Positions 9,556 through 18,666 of a DNA stretch of 64,000 bases are shown here, in pieces. How positions within the stretch are numbered: position 1 is the first letter of the stretch; every line of letters starts with the position of its first letter. Source of the DNA: Paenibacillus xylanexedens (GTDB taxonomy: Bacteria > Bacillota > Bacilli > Paenibacillales > Paenibacillaceae); the NCBI RefSeq assembly GCF_001908275.1, contig NZ_CP018620.1:4650001-4714000 (forward strand), in the 5' to 3' direction. Made by a program: the position numbers and the translations under genes. Under the pieces are notes generated by a model, which was given only the letters and a program-made list of their open reading frames with translations, did not search any database and had not been told where the DNA came from.

Positions 9556-10779
9556 TTAAGTGATGATCTCGCCAATCCAATCCGCGAGTTCGTTAGGCGT
9601 AATTGCTGCTACATGTGCCCCCATATTGGTTAATGTCTGTGCTGCATGTTTGTTATAGACTGAATCCCCGTTAAAATCGAGCGCGGTGAGAATCAGTAAT
9701 TTGCATCCTGCATCGATGATATCTTTACAGGCTTTGTACATTTGCGCGATCGGGTACCCTTCCTCCAGATCACTGACCAGAATAAAGATGGTTTTGCCTG
9801 GATTATCGATTAACGTCTCGCCATATCGCAACGCTTTGGTAATATGTGTCCCCCCACCGAGCTGTACATTCATGAGCACGTCTACGGGGTCTTCCAGTCT
9901 GTCGCTCAGATCAACAACCTGCGTATCAAATATGAATAATTTCGTGCGCAACGCATTCAAGCGATAGAAGATGCTGGCCATCACCGAACTGTAGATGACT
10001 GAATCCAGCATACTGCCACTCTCGTCCACACCAATGATGATGTTCCACTTGTTATGGGGCTGTATATTCCCGTCGAAATACAGACGATCAATCACAAACC
10101 TGCGCTTGTTTTTATCGTAATTCTTCAAATTCTTGGTGATGGTTCGCTTGAAATTCAGATTGCGCAAGGATCGAACTGAACTCGAGGTATAGCGACTGCG
10201 CTTGCCCATGATACTCGCTCGAGTCTGAGATTCCAGCTTGCTGCGTAGCTCTTCAACCACGGTTCGCACGATATCCTTGGCGCTCTTTAACACCTCACCT
10301 TTCATCCGTCCTTTGAACTGCATAATGTTCTTGAGCAGATTCATGTTGGGTTCAAGGGATTCAAGCAGCTTTTTGTCCGTTAACAATTCTGTCAGCCCAT
10401 AACGATCAAGCGCCTGTTTTTCCAATATTTCTACCGTTGGTTTGGGGAATAGATCCCTTACTTTGTGCAGCCATTTTGGTACAGTCAGATTAGACGCACC
10501 GCGTCCTCCCTCTTTTCGGTAACCTTGTTCTTCACCGTATTCACGGTTATACAGATAACCCAGAATCTCATCGATTTCCGTATATTGAAATTCAGCCGAA
10601 GTGTATTGGTCTGTATTACACAACCCTTCTTCCGCCGATTCACCGAGAATCAGACGCCATCGATTTAAGGCTTCAGCAGAATGTTGATCCCCTCGGTTGC
10701 TTCCATCCGGATTGGAACTTTCATTGATTTCTCCGGTTCCTTCCGTTGTCCGATTCGCTTCATTCATATTAGCTTCCAT
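9556..10779 (-). CDS. VWA-domain protein (YehP-like)
   Basis: A 407-residue cytoplasmic protein. A variable N-terminal half of about 240 residues is followed by a C-terminal von Willebrand A domain. The MIDAS metal site is complete: DESGS (D252, S254, S256), T311 in GGGTHITKA and D338 in LVSDLEE. The start at 10779 has AAAGGAG eight bases upstream and overlaps the DUF5682 gene by 16 bases. VWA proteins paired with MoxR AAA+ ATPases act as substrate adaptors in maturation or remodelling reactions. This one corresponds to YehP of the YehL subgroup; the target is unknown. Confidence 0.85.
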   Translation of the reverse strand: MEANMNEANRTTEGTGEINESSNPDGSNRGDQHSAEALNRWRLILGESAEEGLCNTDQYTSAEFQYTEIDEILGYLYNREYGEEQGYRKEGGRGASNLTVPKWLHKVRDLFPKPTVEILEKQALDRYGLTELLTDKKLLESLEPNMNLLKNIMQFKGRMKGEVLKSAKDIVRTVVEELRSKLESQTRASIMGKRSRYTSSSVRSLRNLNFKRTITKNLKNYDKNKRRFVIDRLYFDGNIQPHNKWNIIIGVDESGSMLDSVIYSSVMASIFYRLNALRTKLFIFDTQVVDLSDRLEDPVDVLMNVQLGGGTHITKALRYGETLIDNPGKTIFILVSDLEEGYPIAQMYKACKDIIDAGCKLLILTALDFNGDSVYNKHAAQTLTNMGAHVAAITPNELADWIGEIIT

Positions 10780-13232
10780 GCGGCAAACTCCTTTCGAAGC
10801 GCTTCATCCCACGTCTTGGACTGAATCAGCATCTGCTCATCAACCGCAGGCCTCAACATCTCCTCTGGCTCAACCTGATGCAGACTCGCCACCCGCTCCG
10901 CAATCAAGCCCGTTTCCATTGGTGTAAAGTAGGTGAATGCCAACCGCAATTCCGGTACCATACTGATGAAGTCGTCGTATGACAGCTGTTCAATCAGATA
11001 ATTCAACTCAGACAAGAGCTGATCTTCATATAAAAAAGCGTCACGTGCTACAGTGAATACTCCCTGTAAAAAAAGTGCCGTTTGACGGGTCTGATCCGGT
11101 GTACCATGGATATACCCGCGAGCACGATCAACAATCTCATCCCTAGGCCTGTCACCGAGCCCTGAGGAAATAGCCACACACACACCCTCCAGCTGAGCCG
11201 GAAGCTGGTGATCAGACAGAAGCTCATTCAGGTGAATTCGGAATGTCTCATCCTGAAAATACCCCTCTGATGACTCCGCGAGCATAGCTAGCAGCTTCAA
11301 TCCCTGAATAATGGCTTCATGTTCATCCGGATTAGCTCTGGAGAGCTGTAACAACTTGTCTACGGCATTCCTGTAAGCCTCGGATACCAGCTCAGGGAGT
11401 TGTTGCTCGTCAGATAGTCCCAGCAACCTGCGGTGTTGATGAATTCGGTTCAAGACATGCAGGCTGTTACATAAGGATAGGAAATTCCCGTCGGTTCTCA
11501 GCGCCGAGCGGACCTGTTCATAGAGTTTCATCGCTGTGTCCTGAAGCCCCATGAGTAACGCTTGAAGCATGAGTCGGGCAAGTTCACCGCTATGATGATC
11601 CGGTATTTCTTGCATCTGTTCTTCCATTTTGCGTGTAGCCGCCCCGGCAAGTGTTCCACCATAGAGAGAGTTCTCTATCAATCTGGCTTCAATGCGGGAT
11701 GAGTACATATAAACCCAGGTTTCGCGAACAAGATTCATATCACGCTCTGCGATCCAGTCCGGCCCCGATTGCCGTTTCGCAAATTCCGGAACCAGATAGG
11801 TGATGCATTGAATCAATTGGCTTATCTGACGATGCTCCGGTTTCGCATACAGATCCAGCACTTTTTTGTGTTGACCTGTTGTGCGAATCTGCAGTTTGTA
11901 CTCTGTACAACGCGCCTTGAAGTCTTCCACGATGGGAATACTGAATGAATTGGGAGCCACGCTTCCAATGACGTCTCCTGTCAATAACTGCTGCAGCTCT
12001 TGCAGAGGTTTATCGGTCGCCAAGGTAAGCTCCCCTTTCACAAAGGAAGAGAGTGCTGCATCCATTAACTCATAGACGCCGCCTTCCCTTTTACCACGAA
12101 GCCCGGCAAGACCTTGAATCATGCTGTACGCCTCAATCGCATCACTCGTTGATACATGCTCGTGTCCATCCCTTAATTGGCGCATCAGCCGAGATAACAA
12201 GTCCAGAGCCGTTAGATTATACGGTGTACTCTTTTTGCGAAGCAGCTGGTTCCAGATCTGATCGTAATAATTTACATAAGGCATGCCGCTCGCATATCCA
12301 TTGAGCCGATCCGCTTCAGCAAAGGTATAGACCATCGGGTACATTTGTTGGTGAACCGTATCTGGATTAACCGCACTTTGCTGAGACATTCCTGTTTTAC
12401 CTTGTCCATCCAAACGTTGGTCTGTATGCCGTTTATCCATTTCTGGCTGTTCCAATTTGGATTCATGTTTCTCTGACATCAACAGTCCATACGTATGAAA
12501 TCCACCTGTAATGACAAGCACACGGTCATGCTCCTGCACCGCTTGTTGAATACATTGTCTCATATGTGCTTCTCTTGCCAGATCACCTGAAGACTGTAAT
12601 CGTTCCGTGGAATAACACATTCGGGATAAGGTACAATACGTGAATACATCCTGCACGAATGCCTGAGTGGATTTTTCCAGTCCGCCAATCTCAAACACCT
12701 TTTCCCACAATTCATCAAAACTGCGGCAGTTTGTTTTTTGGCATAATCGGTTAATGAAATCAGACCCCGCAAGCAAGGTTTCGTCCTGAATGGAGATTTC
12801 CTTTTGTTCTGTCTGGCCGGATTTGGATGCACGAGTGGAGAAGTGTTGATAGTCCAGGTCAATAAACTTCGCCGGAATATCCAGCCGTTTTGCTTCTTTC
12901 AAAGCTACATATTCAGGCGAATAACGAAGCATCGGATAATAGCAAGCTTCTCTCTCCAATTCACTCTCATAGGTATAGTACAGACTGACAGGAGGTATCG
13001 TTGCCTCATCACTCAGCACCGAAATTAATGGATTACCGCTCTCCGGTCCTTCGATCAGAATAATATCCGGTTTGTAGTCCCCGATTAATCGTAACAAGTG
13101 ATATGAACATGCAGGGCTATGGTGTCGTATTGGATAATAAACCGTATGATTACTCAGGTTATATACCTGGGACTCGAACAAGGATTGTAACTGCTCAACA
13201 TCAGGGTCCAGAACTGCTGTTAACCGATCCAT
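10764..13232 (-). CDS. DUF5682 family protein (YehM-like)
   Basis: An 822-residue protein whose N-terminal third carries the family signature: YYPIRHHSPACSYHLLRLI, then ILIEGPESG and later RVLVITGGFHTYGL. The paired EGP and GGxH motifs resemble those of TraB/ChaN-like folds, which hints at a metal-dependent hydrolase-like core; that link is my inference. The remaining two thirds are helical. The start at 13232 follows GAGGAG and overlaps the AAA+ gene by 13 bases; the 3' end overlaps the VWA gene. It corresponds in position to E. coli YehM. No function is established. Confidence 0.75.
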   Translation of the reverse strand: MDRLTAVLDPDVEQLQSLFESQVYNLSNHTVYYPIRHHSPACSYHLLRLIGDYKPDIILIEGPESGNPLISVLSDEATIPPVSLYYTYESELEREACYYPMLRYSPEYVALKEAKRLDIPAKFIDLDYQHFSTRASKSGQTEQKEISIQDETLLAGSDFINRLCQKTNCRSFDELWEKVFEIGGLEKSTQAFVQDVFTYCTLSRMCYSTERLQSSGDLAREAHMRQCIQQAVQEHDRVLVITGGFHTYGLLMSEKHESKLEQPEMDKRHTDQRLDGQGKTGMSQQSAVNPDTVHQQMYPMVYTFAEADRLNGYASGMPYVNYYDQIWNQLLRKKSTPYNLTALDLLSRLMRQLRDGHEHVSTSDAIEAYSMIQGLAGLRGKREGGVYELMDAALSSFVKGELTLATDKPLQELQQLLTGDVIGSVAPNSFSIPIVEDFKARCTEYKLQIRTTGQHKKVLDLYAKPEHRQISQLIQCITYLVPEFAKRQSGPDWIAERDMNLVRETWVYMYSSRIEARLIENSLYGGTLAGAATRKMEEQMQEIPDHHSGELARLMLQALLMGLQDTAMKLYEQVRSALRTDGNFLSLCNSLHVLNRIHQHRRLLGLSDEQQLPELVSEAYRNAVDKLLQLSRANPDEHEAIIQGLKLLAMLAESSEGYFQDETFRIHLNELLSDHQLPAQLEGVCVAISSGLGDRPRDEIVDRARGYIHGTPDQTRQTALFLQGVFTVARDAFLYEDQLLSELNYLIEQLSYDDFISMVPELRLAFTYFTPMETGLIAERVASLHQVEPEEMLRPAVDEQMLIQSKTWDEALRKEFAAWKLI

Positions 13233-14320
13233 TTTCTCTCCTCATAATAGTCCTTCCACATTCCCTCTTCTCTGGAACGCTCTTTTACGACCTTGGAGAA
13301 GTAGGTTTTGAGAATGGATAGATCCTTGTCGTTTTCCTTCGCAATGGTGCCCAGCATGTTCTGCACCAACCGATCCAGTGCAATAGCTTTATCTTCGTAA
13401 TAATAGGAAGTCATCGCACTCTGGACATAGACAGACACTGCTTCCGCCGTACTCATGGATGCTTGAGGGGTATCGAGCTTGTATCCTTCCCGTGTCATGC
13501 CGGTGCGCAGTTCCATAAATGTTGTAGCCAGCAATTCAACCACATCAGGGTTAATGTCAATATCAATTCCACTATGTAATAACAGGCTTCGTGCCTGGGA
13601 TTCAATAATTTTGGCTTCCATCTTCACGTTATGAATGGGCTTGATTGTTTCAAAATTGAAGCGACGTTTCAATGCACCACTCATTTCGTTAACACCTTTA
13701 TCCCGAATATTGGCTGTAGCAATGACGTTAAATCCTGGTTGGGCAAACAGTACACCACCGTCCAGTTCAGGAATGCTCATAACCTTGTCACTGAGAATAC
13801 TGATCAGACTATCCTGCGCTTCAGCCGGACAACGTGTAATCTCTTCAAAACGGGTAAGAATACCTTTCTTCATGCCGTTATATAACGGTGATGGCACAAG
13901 TGCCGCTTCCGAAGGGCCTTTATCAAGCAGCATGGCGTAATTCCAGGAATACTTGATCATATCCTCTGTTGTGCCTGCTGTACCTTGAATCGTGTTTAGA
14001 CTGGTACCGGAGATCGCTGCGGTCAGCAGTTCGCTAAGCATGGTCTTGGCTGTCCCGGGTTCTCCCACGAGCATTAATCCTCGATTGCCTGCCAGAGTAA
14101 CCACTGCACGTTCAATTAACACGTCATTGCCATAGAATTTGCGGGTAATCGTGATCTCTTCTCCATTTAAAAGCGCAGGCTTATCCCTGCCAATAATAAA
14201 ATCTCGCACATAGGCGGGAGATAACAGCCAGTTCGGGGGACGTTTCCCCTGATCTTCCTCTCGCAGCGCACGTAATTCAACCTCGTATAATGTCTCGGCG
14301 GGTGGTTTAAGCATCTCCAT
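13220..14320 (-). CDS. MoxR-family AAA+ ATPase (YehL subgroup)
   Basis: First gene of the six-gene operon, about 366 residues from the ATG at 14320. GAGGAG lies upstream; a TTG at 14326 and a GTG at 14341 are alternative starts. The AAA+ core shows Walker A GEPGTAKT (about 86-93), sensor-1 VIATAN with its Asn, and a RRF arginine-finger-like motif. The Walker B position reads LTRFEEI, so the usual Asp before the catalytic Glu appears to be Glu. MoxR ATPases use ATP hydrolysis with VWA partners to remodel or insert cofactors into client proteins, and the VWA partner lies two genes downstream. The client is unknown. Confidence 0.85.
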   Translation of the reverse strand: MEMLKPPAETLYEVELRALREEDQGKRPPNWLLSPAYVRDFIIGRDKPALLNGEEITITRKFYGNDVLIERAVVTLAGNRGLMLVGEPGTAKTMLSELLTAAISGTSLNTIQGTAGTTEDMIKYSWNYAMLLDKGPSEAALVPSPLYNGMKKGILTRFEEITRCPAEAQDSLISILSDKVMSIPELDGGVLFAQPGFNVIATANIRDKGVNEMSGALKRRFNFETIKPIHNVKMEAKIIESQARSLLLHSGIDIDINPDVVELLATTFMELRTGMTREGYKLDTPQASMSTAEAVSVYVQSAMTSYYYEDKAIALDRLVQNMLGTIAKENDKDLSILKTYFSKVVKERSREEGMWKDYYEERKWIG

Positions 14321-14341
14321 CGTCAAGGTGTCTCCTCTCAC

Positions 14342-14636
14342 GTAAACAGATCGTATGTTCTTATTCCTATCATTTTATCACAGCACTCCAGCAACTACCC
14401 GGTAAAACGATAAAAATGGTTGAAACGTCCTTCTTATCAGCACTTCTTCTAAGTCCATGGACATAGCCTCTAGCGCAAATATGAAGGTGAAATATCCTTA
14501 CAGCCGTGCCAACACACTGGTTTCGGATCAGAATCAGCATGCTTATTACCCATTTAAAAGCATTGTAGGCCATATGACCTTAGGAATCATTACACTTTCG
14601 ATCATGTCTTTCAACCAAATGATGCCGATTATTACA
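14342..14636. other. gap upstream of the yeh-like operon
   Basis: About 300 bases between the AAA+ gene and the terminator of the aldo/keto reductase gene. It should contain the operon promoter, but no convincing -35/-10 pair was recognised. A plus-strand open frame of 81 codons crosses the right part of the gap and runs through the terminator hairpin; it is treated as non-coding. Confidence 0.4.
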
Positions 14637-14672
14637 AAGAAGACACAGGCCATCAGCAGCCTGTGTCTTCTT
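14637..14672 (-). terminator. terminator of the aldo/keto reductase gene
   Basis: Perfect 14-bp stem (AAGAAGACACAGGC and its complement) with an 8-base loop. On the minus strand it is followed by a T-rich TTCTTTGTAAT. It lies 70 bases after the aldo/keto reductase stop codon. Confidence 0.75.
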
Positions 14673-14740
14673 ATATGTTCAAATTTCACCCAATATCTAT
14701 GAATTTTGATCGAAACAACCAATCTCTCATAAGTTCCTAC

Positions 14741-15718
14741 TTACATTCTACGCCCACACGAAGCCGAATACAGCTCGTACCAATCATATCGGGTTAGCAC
14801 AATATTCGTTGCATCACGGCAGGCCAGAATCCGCTCTGGTCGAATTGAACCAATGACAGGTTGTATCCCTGCTGGATGCTTCATTAACCAAGCCAATACA
14901 ATGGATTCCGGTGTAACTCCACGCTCCTTAGCCATTCGATCAACTAATTGAGCCGTATGCTCAATTTCAGGACGTTGTCCCTCAACTACCCTGCCAGTAA
15001 ATCGCCCCTGAGCAAGGGGACCCCAAGCTTGCAGTTGAATATGCTCTGCCTGACAATATTCCATCGTGCCATAGGGAAACACGTTGTCTCTGGCTTGAGG
15101 ACGATTTACCGTCACACCAGCCTCTACGAATCCGATTTTGTCCAGACTCATCTCCAGCTGGTTCACAATCAGAGGTACTTTACTATGAAGCTGAAGAAGA
15201 CGAATCTGTTCAGAACCCATGTTGGACACACCAAAATGGCGCACTTTACCGGAATGATGCAGCTCAGCCAGTGCTTCTCCAATCTCTTGCGGATGGGCAA
15301 GTGGGTCAGGACGATGTAACAGCAAAATATCCAGATATCCGATTCCGAGCCGTTCCAGGATACCGTCCACACTCGCCAGGATATGTGCACCTGAGGTGTC
15401 ATAACGCTGTGGCCCTTCATCATCACCCACAAGACGTATACCACACTTCGACTGTATAATGATCTGTTCACGCAAACCGGGAGTTTCGGATAAAACTCGT
15501 CCCAAGACATGCTCTGCCTTACCACGTGTGTAAATATCCGCCAGGTCAAAGTGATTAATGCCGATTTCAATAGCTGCTTCTACCGCTCGATGACCTTCTA
15601 CGACAAGATCTGAAGTAATGGGGAACCCATCCCATTCACCCCCAAACCGCATACAGCCAAGAACCATTCGACTTGCCGGAATCTGGTGATGATGCAAAGG
15701 AAGTTGTGCGTAAGACAT
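14741..15718 (-). CDS. aldo/keto reductase
   Basis: An NAD(P)H-dependent oxidoreductase of about 325 residues with the (beta/alpha)8 AKR fold. The catalytic tetrad is visible: Asp and Tyr in FDLADIYTRG, Lys in IIIQSKCG and His in LLLHRPDP. The opening SRMVLGCMRFGGEW and overall length resemble the YdhF-type group. The start is set at the ATG at 15718, which follows GAGGTG by nine bases; the upstream ATG at 15754 lacks a ribosome site. It is monocistronic and has its own terminator. The substrate is unknown. Confidence 0.85.
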   Translation of the reverse strand: MSYAQLPLHHHQIPASRMVLGCMRFGGEWDGFPITSDLVVEGHRAVEAAIEIGINHFDLADIYTRGKAEHVLGRVLSETPGLREQIIIQSKCGIRLVGDDEGPQRYDTSGAHILASVDGILERLGIGYLDILLLHRPDPLAHPQEIGEALAELHHSGKVRHFGVSNMGSEQIRLLQLHSKVPLIVNQLEMSLDKIGFVEAGVTVNRPQARDNVFPYGTMEYCQAEHIQLQAWGPLAQGRFTGRVVEGQRPEIEHTAQLVDRMAKERGVTPESIVLAWLMKHPAGIQPVIGSIRPERILACRDATNIVLTRYDWYELYSASCGRRM

Positions 15719-15907
15719 GTCAGCGTTCACCTCATTTTCATTTTTACCAAGCATAATAACCGATTCTCTCTACCATGTCTTCTTCCATCTTCCTCTATTT
15801 TCCTGCTCTATCATCCATATGAAGAAAAAACAAGGTTTCAAAAGCTTGTGTATTGAATATATAGAGGGTGCAGGTATTATGCAGGAATATGAGAGGAGAT
15901 TTTGCAT

Positions 15908-17107
15908 TTGAATCCGAATGAATCCAACGAGTCCTCAAAGCCAGCGTTTTTCACGAAAGAATTCACGCATAACCCTTACCCGGTATATGAAATGTTAAGA
16001 AAAGAGGAGCCTGTTTTCAGACTCATGTTTCCTCACGGGGAATTCGGCTGGATTATTACGCGATACGAGGATGCAGTCCAGATCCTGAAAGATCCTCGCT
16101 TCAGCAAAGATATGGTCCGACGTTACGGCGCTGATAATCAAAGCATCTTCTCCAATAATATGTTGTTCTCCGATCCGCCGGATCATAAACGTCTTCGGGG
16201 ACTTGTACAGAAAGCATTCACACCCAAACTGGTCGCAGACATGCGGAGCCATATTCAGGACATTGCTGATGAACTGCTGGACAACCTCCCGTCACAGGAA
16301 AAAATGAATCTGATCGATGACTTTGCCTTCCCACTGCCCATCATTGTCATTAGTGAAATTCTGGGAGTCCCTCTTGAGGATCGTGACAAATTCCGCATCT
16401 GGTCCAATACGATAATTGATGCTTCCATAGCCAAGAGCGCCGAGCTGTTTGAGCAGCATGCCAGGGAGTTTACGGATTACCTGACGGCCTGGTTTGCGAA
16501 AGTCCGCCAAGATCCCGGCACTGATCTGATCAGCCAGCTCGTCATTGCGGAAGAATCCGGGCAGCAGTTAACTGAACGAGAACTGCTTGGCGTTGTCTCC
16601 TTATTAATTATTGCCGGTCATGAAACAACCGTGAATCTGATTGGAAATGGGATTCTCGCCCTGCTGGAGCATCCGGAGCAACGCGAACTGCTCATCAACC
16701 AGCCCGAGCTTATTCACAATGCCATTGAAGAGATGCTTCGCTATAACGGACCGGTGGAGTTCAGCACATCCCGCTGGGCTCTGGAAGATATTGAATTCCG
16801 TGGAGAACGTATCGCTCAAGGTGATCTTGTCATTGTTGCGCTTGATTCCGCCAACCGGGACGAACAGCAGTTTAAGGATGCTGATATTTTCGATATCACA
16901 CGCGAGAAGAGTTCGCATCTGGCTTTTGGCAAAGGCATTCATCTCTGCTTGGGAGCACCGCTTGCTCGTCTGGAAGGTGAGATTGCAATCAGTACACTTC
17001 TGAATCGTTTTCCTAATATACAGCTTCAGGCAGATGTGAATGAACTGGAATGGAGACCTGGTATGAATATTCGTGGTGTCAAGGAAATCCCGGTTCAACT
17101 AAAATAA
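15908..17107 (+). CDS. cytochrome P450
   Basis: A soluble bacterial class P450 of about 399 residues. Visible motifs are the I-helix AGHETT oxygen-activation motif, the ExxR motif in EEMLR, and the haem-binding loop FGKGIHLCLG with its axial Cys at about 347. Two in-frame TTG codons are possible starts; the one at 15908 stands nine bases after AGGAG, while 15902 would be only three bases away. It is closest in style to the CYP107-like monooxygenases of Bacillus relatives. No ferredoxin or reductase gene is adjacent, so electrons must come from general partners. The substrate is unknown. Confidence 0.9.
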   Translation: MNPNESNESSKPAFFTKEFTHNPYPVYEMLRKEEPVFRLMFPHGEFGWIITRYEDAVQILKDPRFSKDMVRRYGADNQSIFSNNMLFSDPPDHKRLRGLVQKAFTPKLVADMRSHIQDIADELLDNLPSQEKMNLIDDFAFPLPIIVISEILGVPLEDRDKFRIWSNTIIDASIAKSAELFEQHAREFTDYLTAWFAKVRQDPGTDLISQLVIAEESGQQLTERELLGVVSLLIIAGHETTVNLIGNGILALLEHPEQRELLINQPELIHNAIEEMLRYNGPVEFSTSRWALEDIEFRGERIAQGDLVIVALDSANRDEQQFKDADIFDITREKSSHLAFGKGIHLCLGAPLARLEGEIAISTLLNRFPNIQLQADVNELEWRPGMNIRGVKEIPVQLK

Positions 17108-17147
17108 TGGCTAAATATGAATAAATGAAAGTGAGGCACATGACATC

Positions 17148-17492
17148 ATGGAAATGAACACCTTGGTATGGATCGTTTTGCTGCTTCTGATCTTTGTGTT
17201 ACTGGTCAGAGTCACCAGCCTGCAACGCCAATTGAATGAATTGAAAAGAGATGTGGAGCGTCTGGAGAACGGTTCAATCTCAGGCACACGCTCCGACTTC
17301 AATTACACCTTGTCGCCTAAGGAAGCAGCATCCCCTTCGCATACAAGCCAACCAGCCCAAACGGATCTGGATCAGGAACTGCTTACACTTATACAACAAG
17401 GGAAAAAAATTATGGCGATCAAACGACTGCGTGAAGCCCGAGGTCTTTCGTTGAAGGAAGCCAAAGACTATGTTGATTCTCTGGATTCGTGA
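17148..17492 (+). CDS. membrane-anchored protein with L7/L12-like C-terminal domain
   Basis: A 114-residue protein with an N-terminal membrane segment (about residues 4-22, LVWIVLLLLIFVLLV), a short coiled coil (LQRQLNELKRDVERLEN), a low-complexity linker, and a C-terminal segment LIQQGKKIMAIKRLREARG followed by LSLKEAKDYVDS. That end matches the C-terminal domain of ribosomal protein L7/L12, where the KEAKDYVD helix lies. It is not the ribosomal protein itself, since the dimerisation domain is replaced by a membrane anchor. It starts 40 bases after the P450 gene and may share its transcript. The function is unknown. Confidence 0.75.
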   Translation: MEMNTLVWIVLLLLIFVLLVRVTSLQRQLNELKRDVERLENGSISGTRSDFNYTLSPKEAASPSHTSQPAQTDLDQELLTLIQQGKKIMAIKRLREARGLSLKEAKDYVDSLDS

Positions 17493-17504
17493 AGTTTAAA
17501 ACAA

Positions 17505-17546
17505 ACCAAAAAGAGAGGCACTGTATGCATACAGTGGCCTCTCTTC
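17505..17546. terminator. bidirectional terminator between convergent genes
   Basis: A hairpin with arms AGAGAGGC-ACTGTA and TACAGTGGCCTCTCT (one bulge) around TGCA. The minus strand carries TTTTT directly after the stem, which suits the SDR gene ending at 17588. The plus side is weaker but lies just after the L7/L12-like gene. Confidence 0.75.
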
Positions 17547-17587
17547 AAACATTTTAACGGTTATTCTATTACCGATAAACTGAACTA

Positions 17588-18343
17588 TTATTGGGCTGTA
17601 ACTGCACCATCGATCGGATATACTGCACCATTAATATACGGCGCTTCATCTCCAAGCAGGAAGGAAACGAGGTTTGCGATCTCTTCCGGTCTGCCCAGAC
17701 GTCCGGACGGAATGCTATCAACGGTTGCTTTGAACACTTCAGGGTTGTCTTTACCGAACTGAACAACCATAGGTGTCTCAATTGTACCTGGGGCAATCGC
17801 ATTTACACGAATGTTGTCCTTGCCATATTCAATTGCAGCTGTACGCGTCAAGCCCACCACGCCATGTTTGGTTGCTGCGTATGGTGCAACTGCAGGTACA
17901 CCAACAATACCGGCTGTGGAGGCCGTGTTCAGAATGGAACCCCCACCTGTTTTGAGCATTTCTGTAATCACATACTTCAACCCGTAGAATACACTTCTCA
18001 AGTTAATATCAATAATCTGGTCAAACTGTTCAATCGTATGTTCAATCAGCTTAATACCAGGACCTGCAATACCTGCATTATTAAAGAACATGTCGATTCG
18101 TCCGAACTCTTCGACTGTTTTTTTCACATAATTCTCAACTTCAGGTGCTTTACTTACATCTGCTTGTACAAAAATAGCTTTACTTCCCAGCTTCTCAATC
18201 TGCTTAACCGTCTCAAGACCTGTCTCTTCGACAAGATCCACAACGACAATGGATGCACCCTTCTCAGCCAGCTTCAATGCTGCTGCTTGGCCCAATCCAC
18301 TTCCTGCTCCAGTAATGATGGCTACTTTTCCTGCGTGACTCAT
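17588..18343 (-). CDS. SDR family oxidoreductase
   Basis: A classical short-chain dehydrogenase/reductase of about 251 residues. It has the Rossmann motif TGAGSGLG near residue 11, the NNAG motif (FFNNAGIAGPG), the catalytic Ser in NTASTAG, YAATK with Tyr and Lys 13 and 17 residues later, and the PG motif in AIAPGTIETPM. Asp in VVVDLVEE after strand 2 favours NAD(H). The ATG at 18343 follows GGAGGAGATCAAC; the ATG at 18358 overlaps that site and is rejected. Monocistronic; substrate unknown. Confidence 0.9.
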   Translation of the reverse strand: MSHAGKVAIITGAGSGLGQAAALKLAEKGASIVVVDLVEETGLETVKQIEKLGSKAIFVQADVSKAPEVENYVKKTVEEFGRIDMFFNNAGIAGPGIKLIEHTIEQFDQIIDINLRSVFYGLKYVITEMLKTGGGSILNTASTAGIVGVPAVAPYAATKHGVVGLTRTAAIEYGKDNIRVNAIAPGTIETPMVVQFGKDNPEVFKATVDSIPSGRLGRPEEIANLVSFLLGDEAPYINGAVYPIDGAVTAQ

Positions 18344-18358
18344 GTTGATCTCCTCCAT

Positions 18359-18666
18359 GTGTGTGTGTCATCTTGTGATTGGATCGATGAATACGATATG
18401 AAACGTACTTACATGCGATGATGCAATATGTAGGTCAAAAATGGCATAAAACCTTCCTGACTTTACCTATTCTAATAGACTTTCGACATAAAAACAAATC
18501 ATATAATATGTATTCATACTATATCACCTGTCACATTTTCAGCATTTTAATTGAAGGAGCACACAACTATTACGTCTTGTTGCATGCTCCTCTATTACAT
18601 ATACAATACTTTTTAAGTCAGTATCTCTACAACTTCAAACGGTGCATATCCGCTTATCAAAACACT
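18359..18666. other. 308-base gap with terminator only
   Basis: AT-rich spacer between the SDR gene and the pyruvate oxidase gene, both on the minus strand. It holds the probable terminator at 18556-18590 and the SDR gene promoter region. I see no gene-like frame or structured RNA in the rest. Confidence 0.5.
18556..18590 (-). terminator. probable terminator of the pyruvate oxidase gene
   Basis: On the minus strand GGAGCATGCAAC pairs with GTTGTGTGCTCC through two G-U pairs around an 11-base loop, followed by TTCAATTAAAAT. The T run is weak. Confidence 0.5.

Noticed and set aside
14457-14702. 81-codon plus-strand open frame in the gap upstream of the MoxR operon
   Set aside because: It has no ribosome binding site and runs through the aldo/keto reductase terminator hairpin. 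The hydrophobic middle is gene-like, so an old gene fragment is possible, but there is no recognisable family.
17591-18421. 276-codon plus-strand open frame opposite the SDR gene
   Set aside because: Cys/Asn-rich antisense shadow of a well-conserved SDR.
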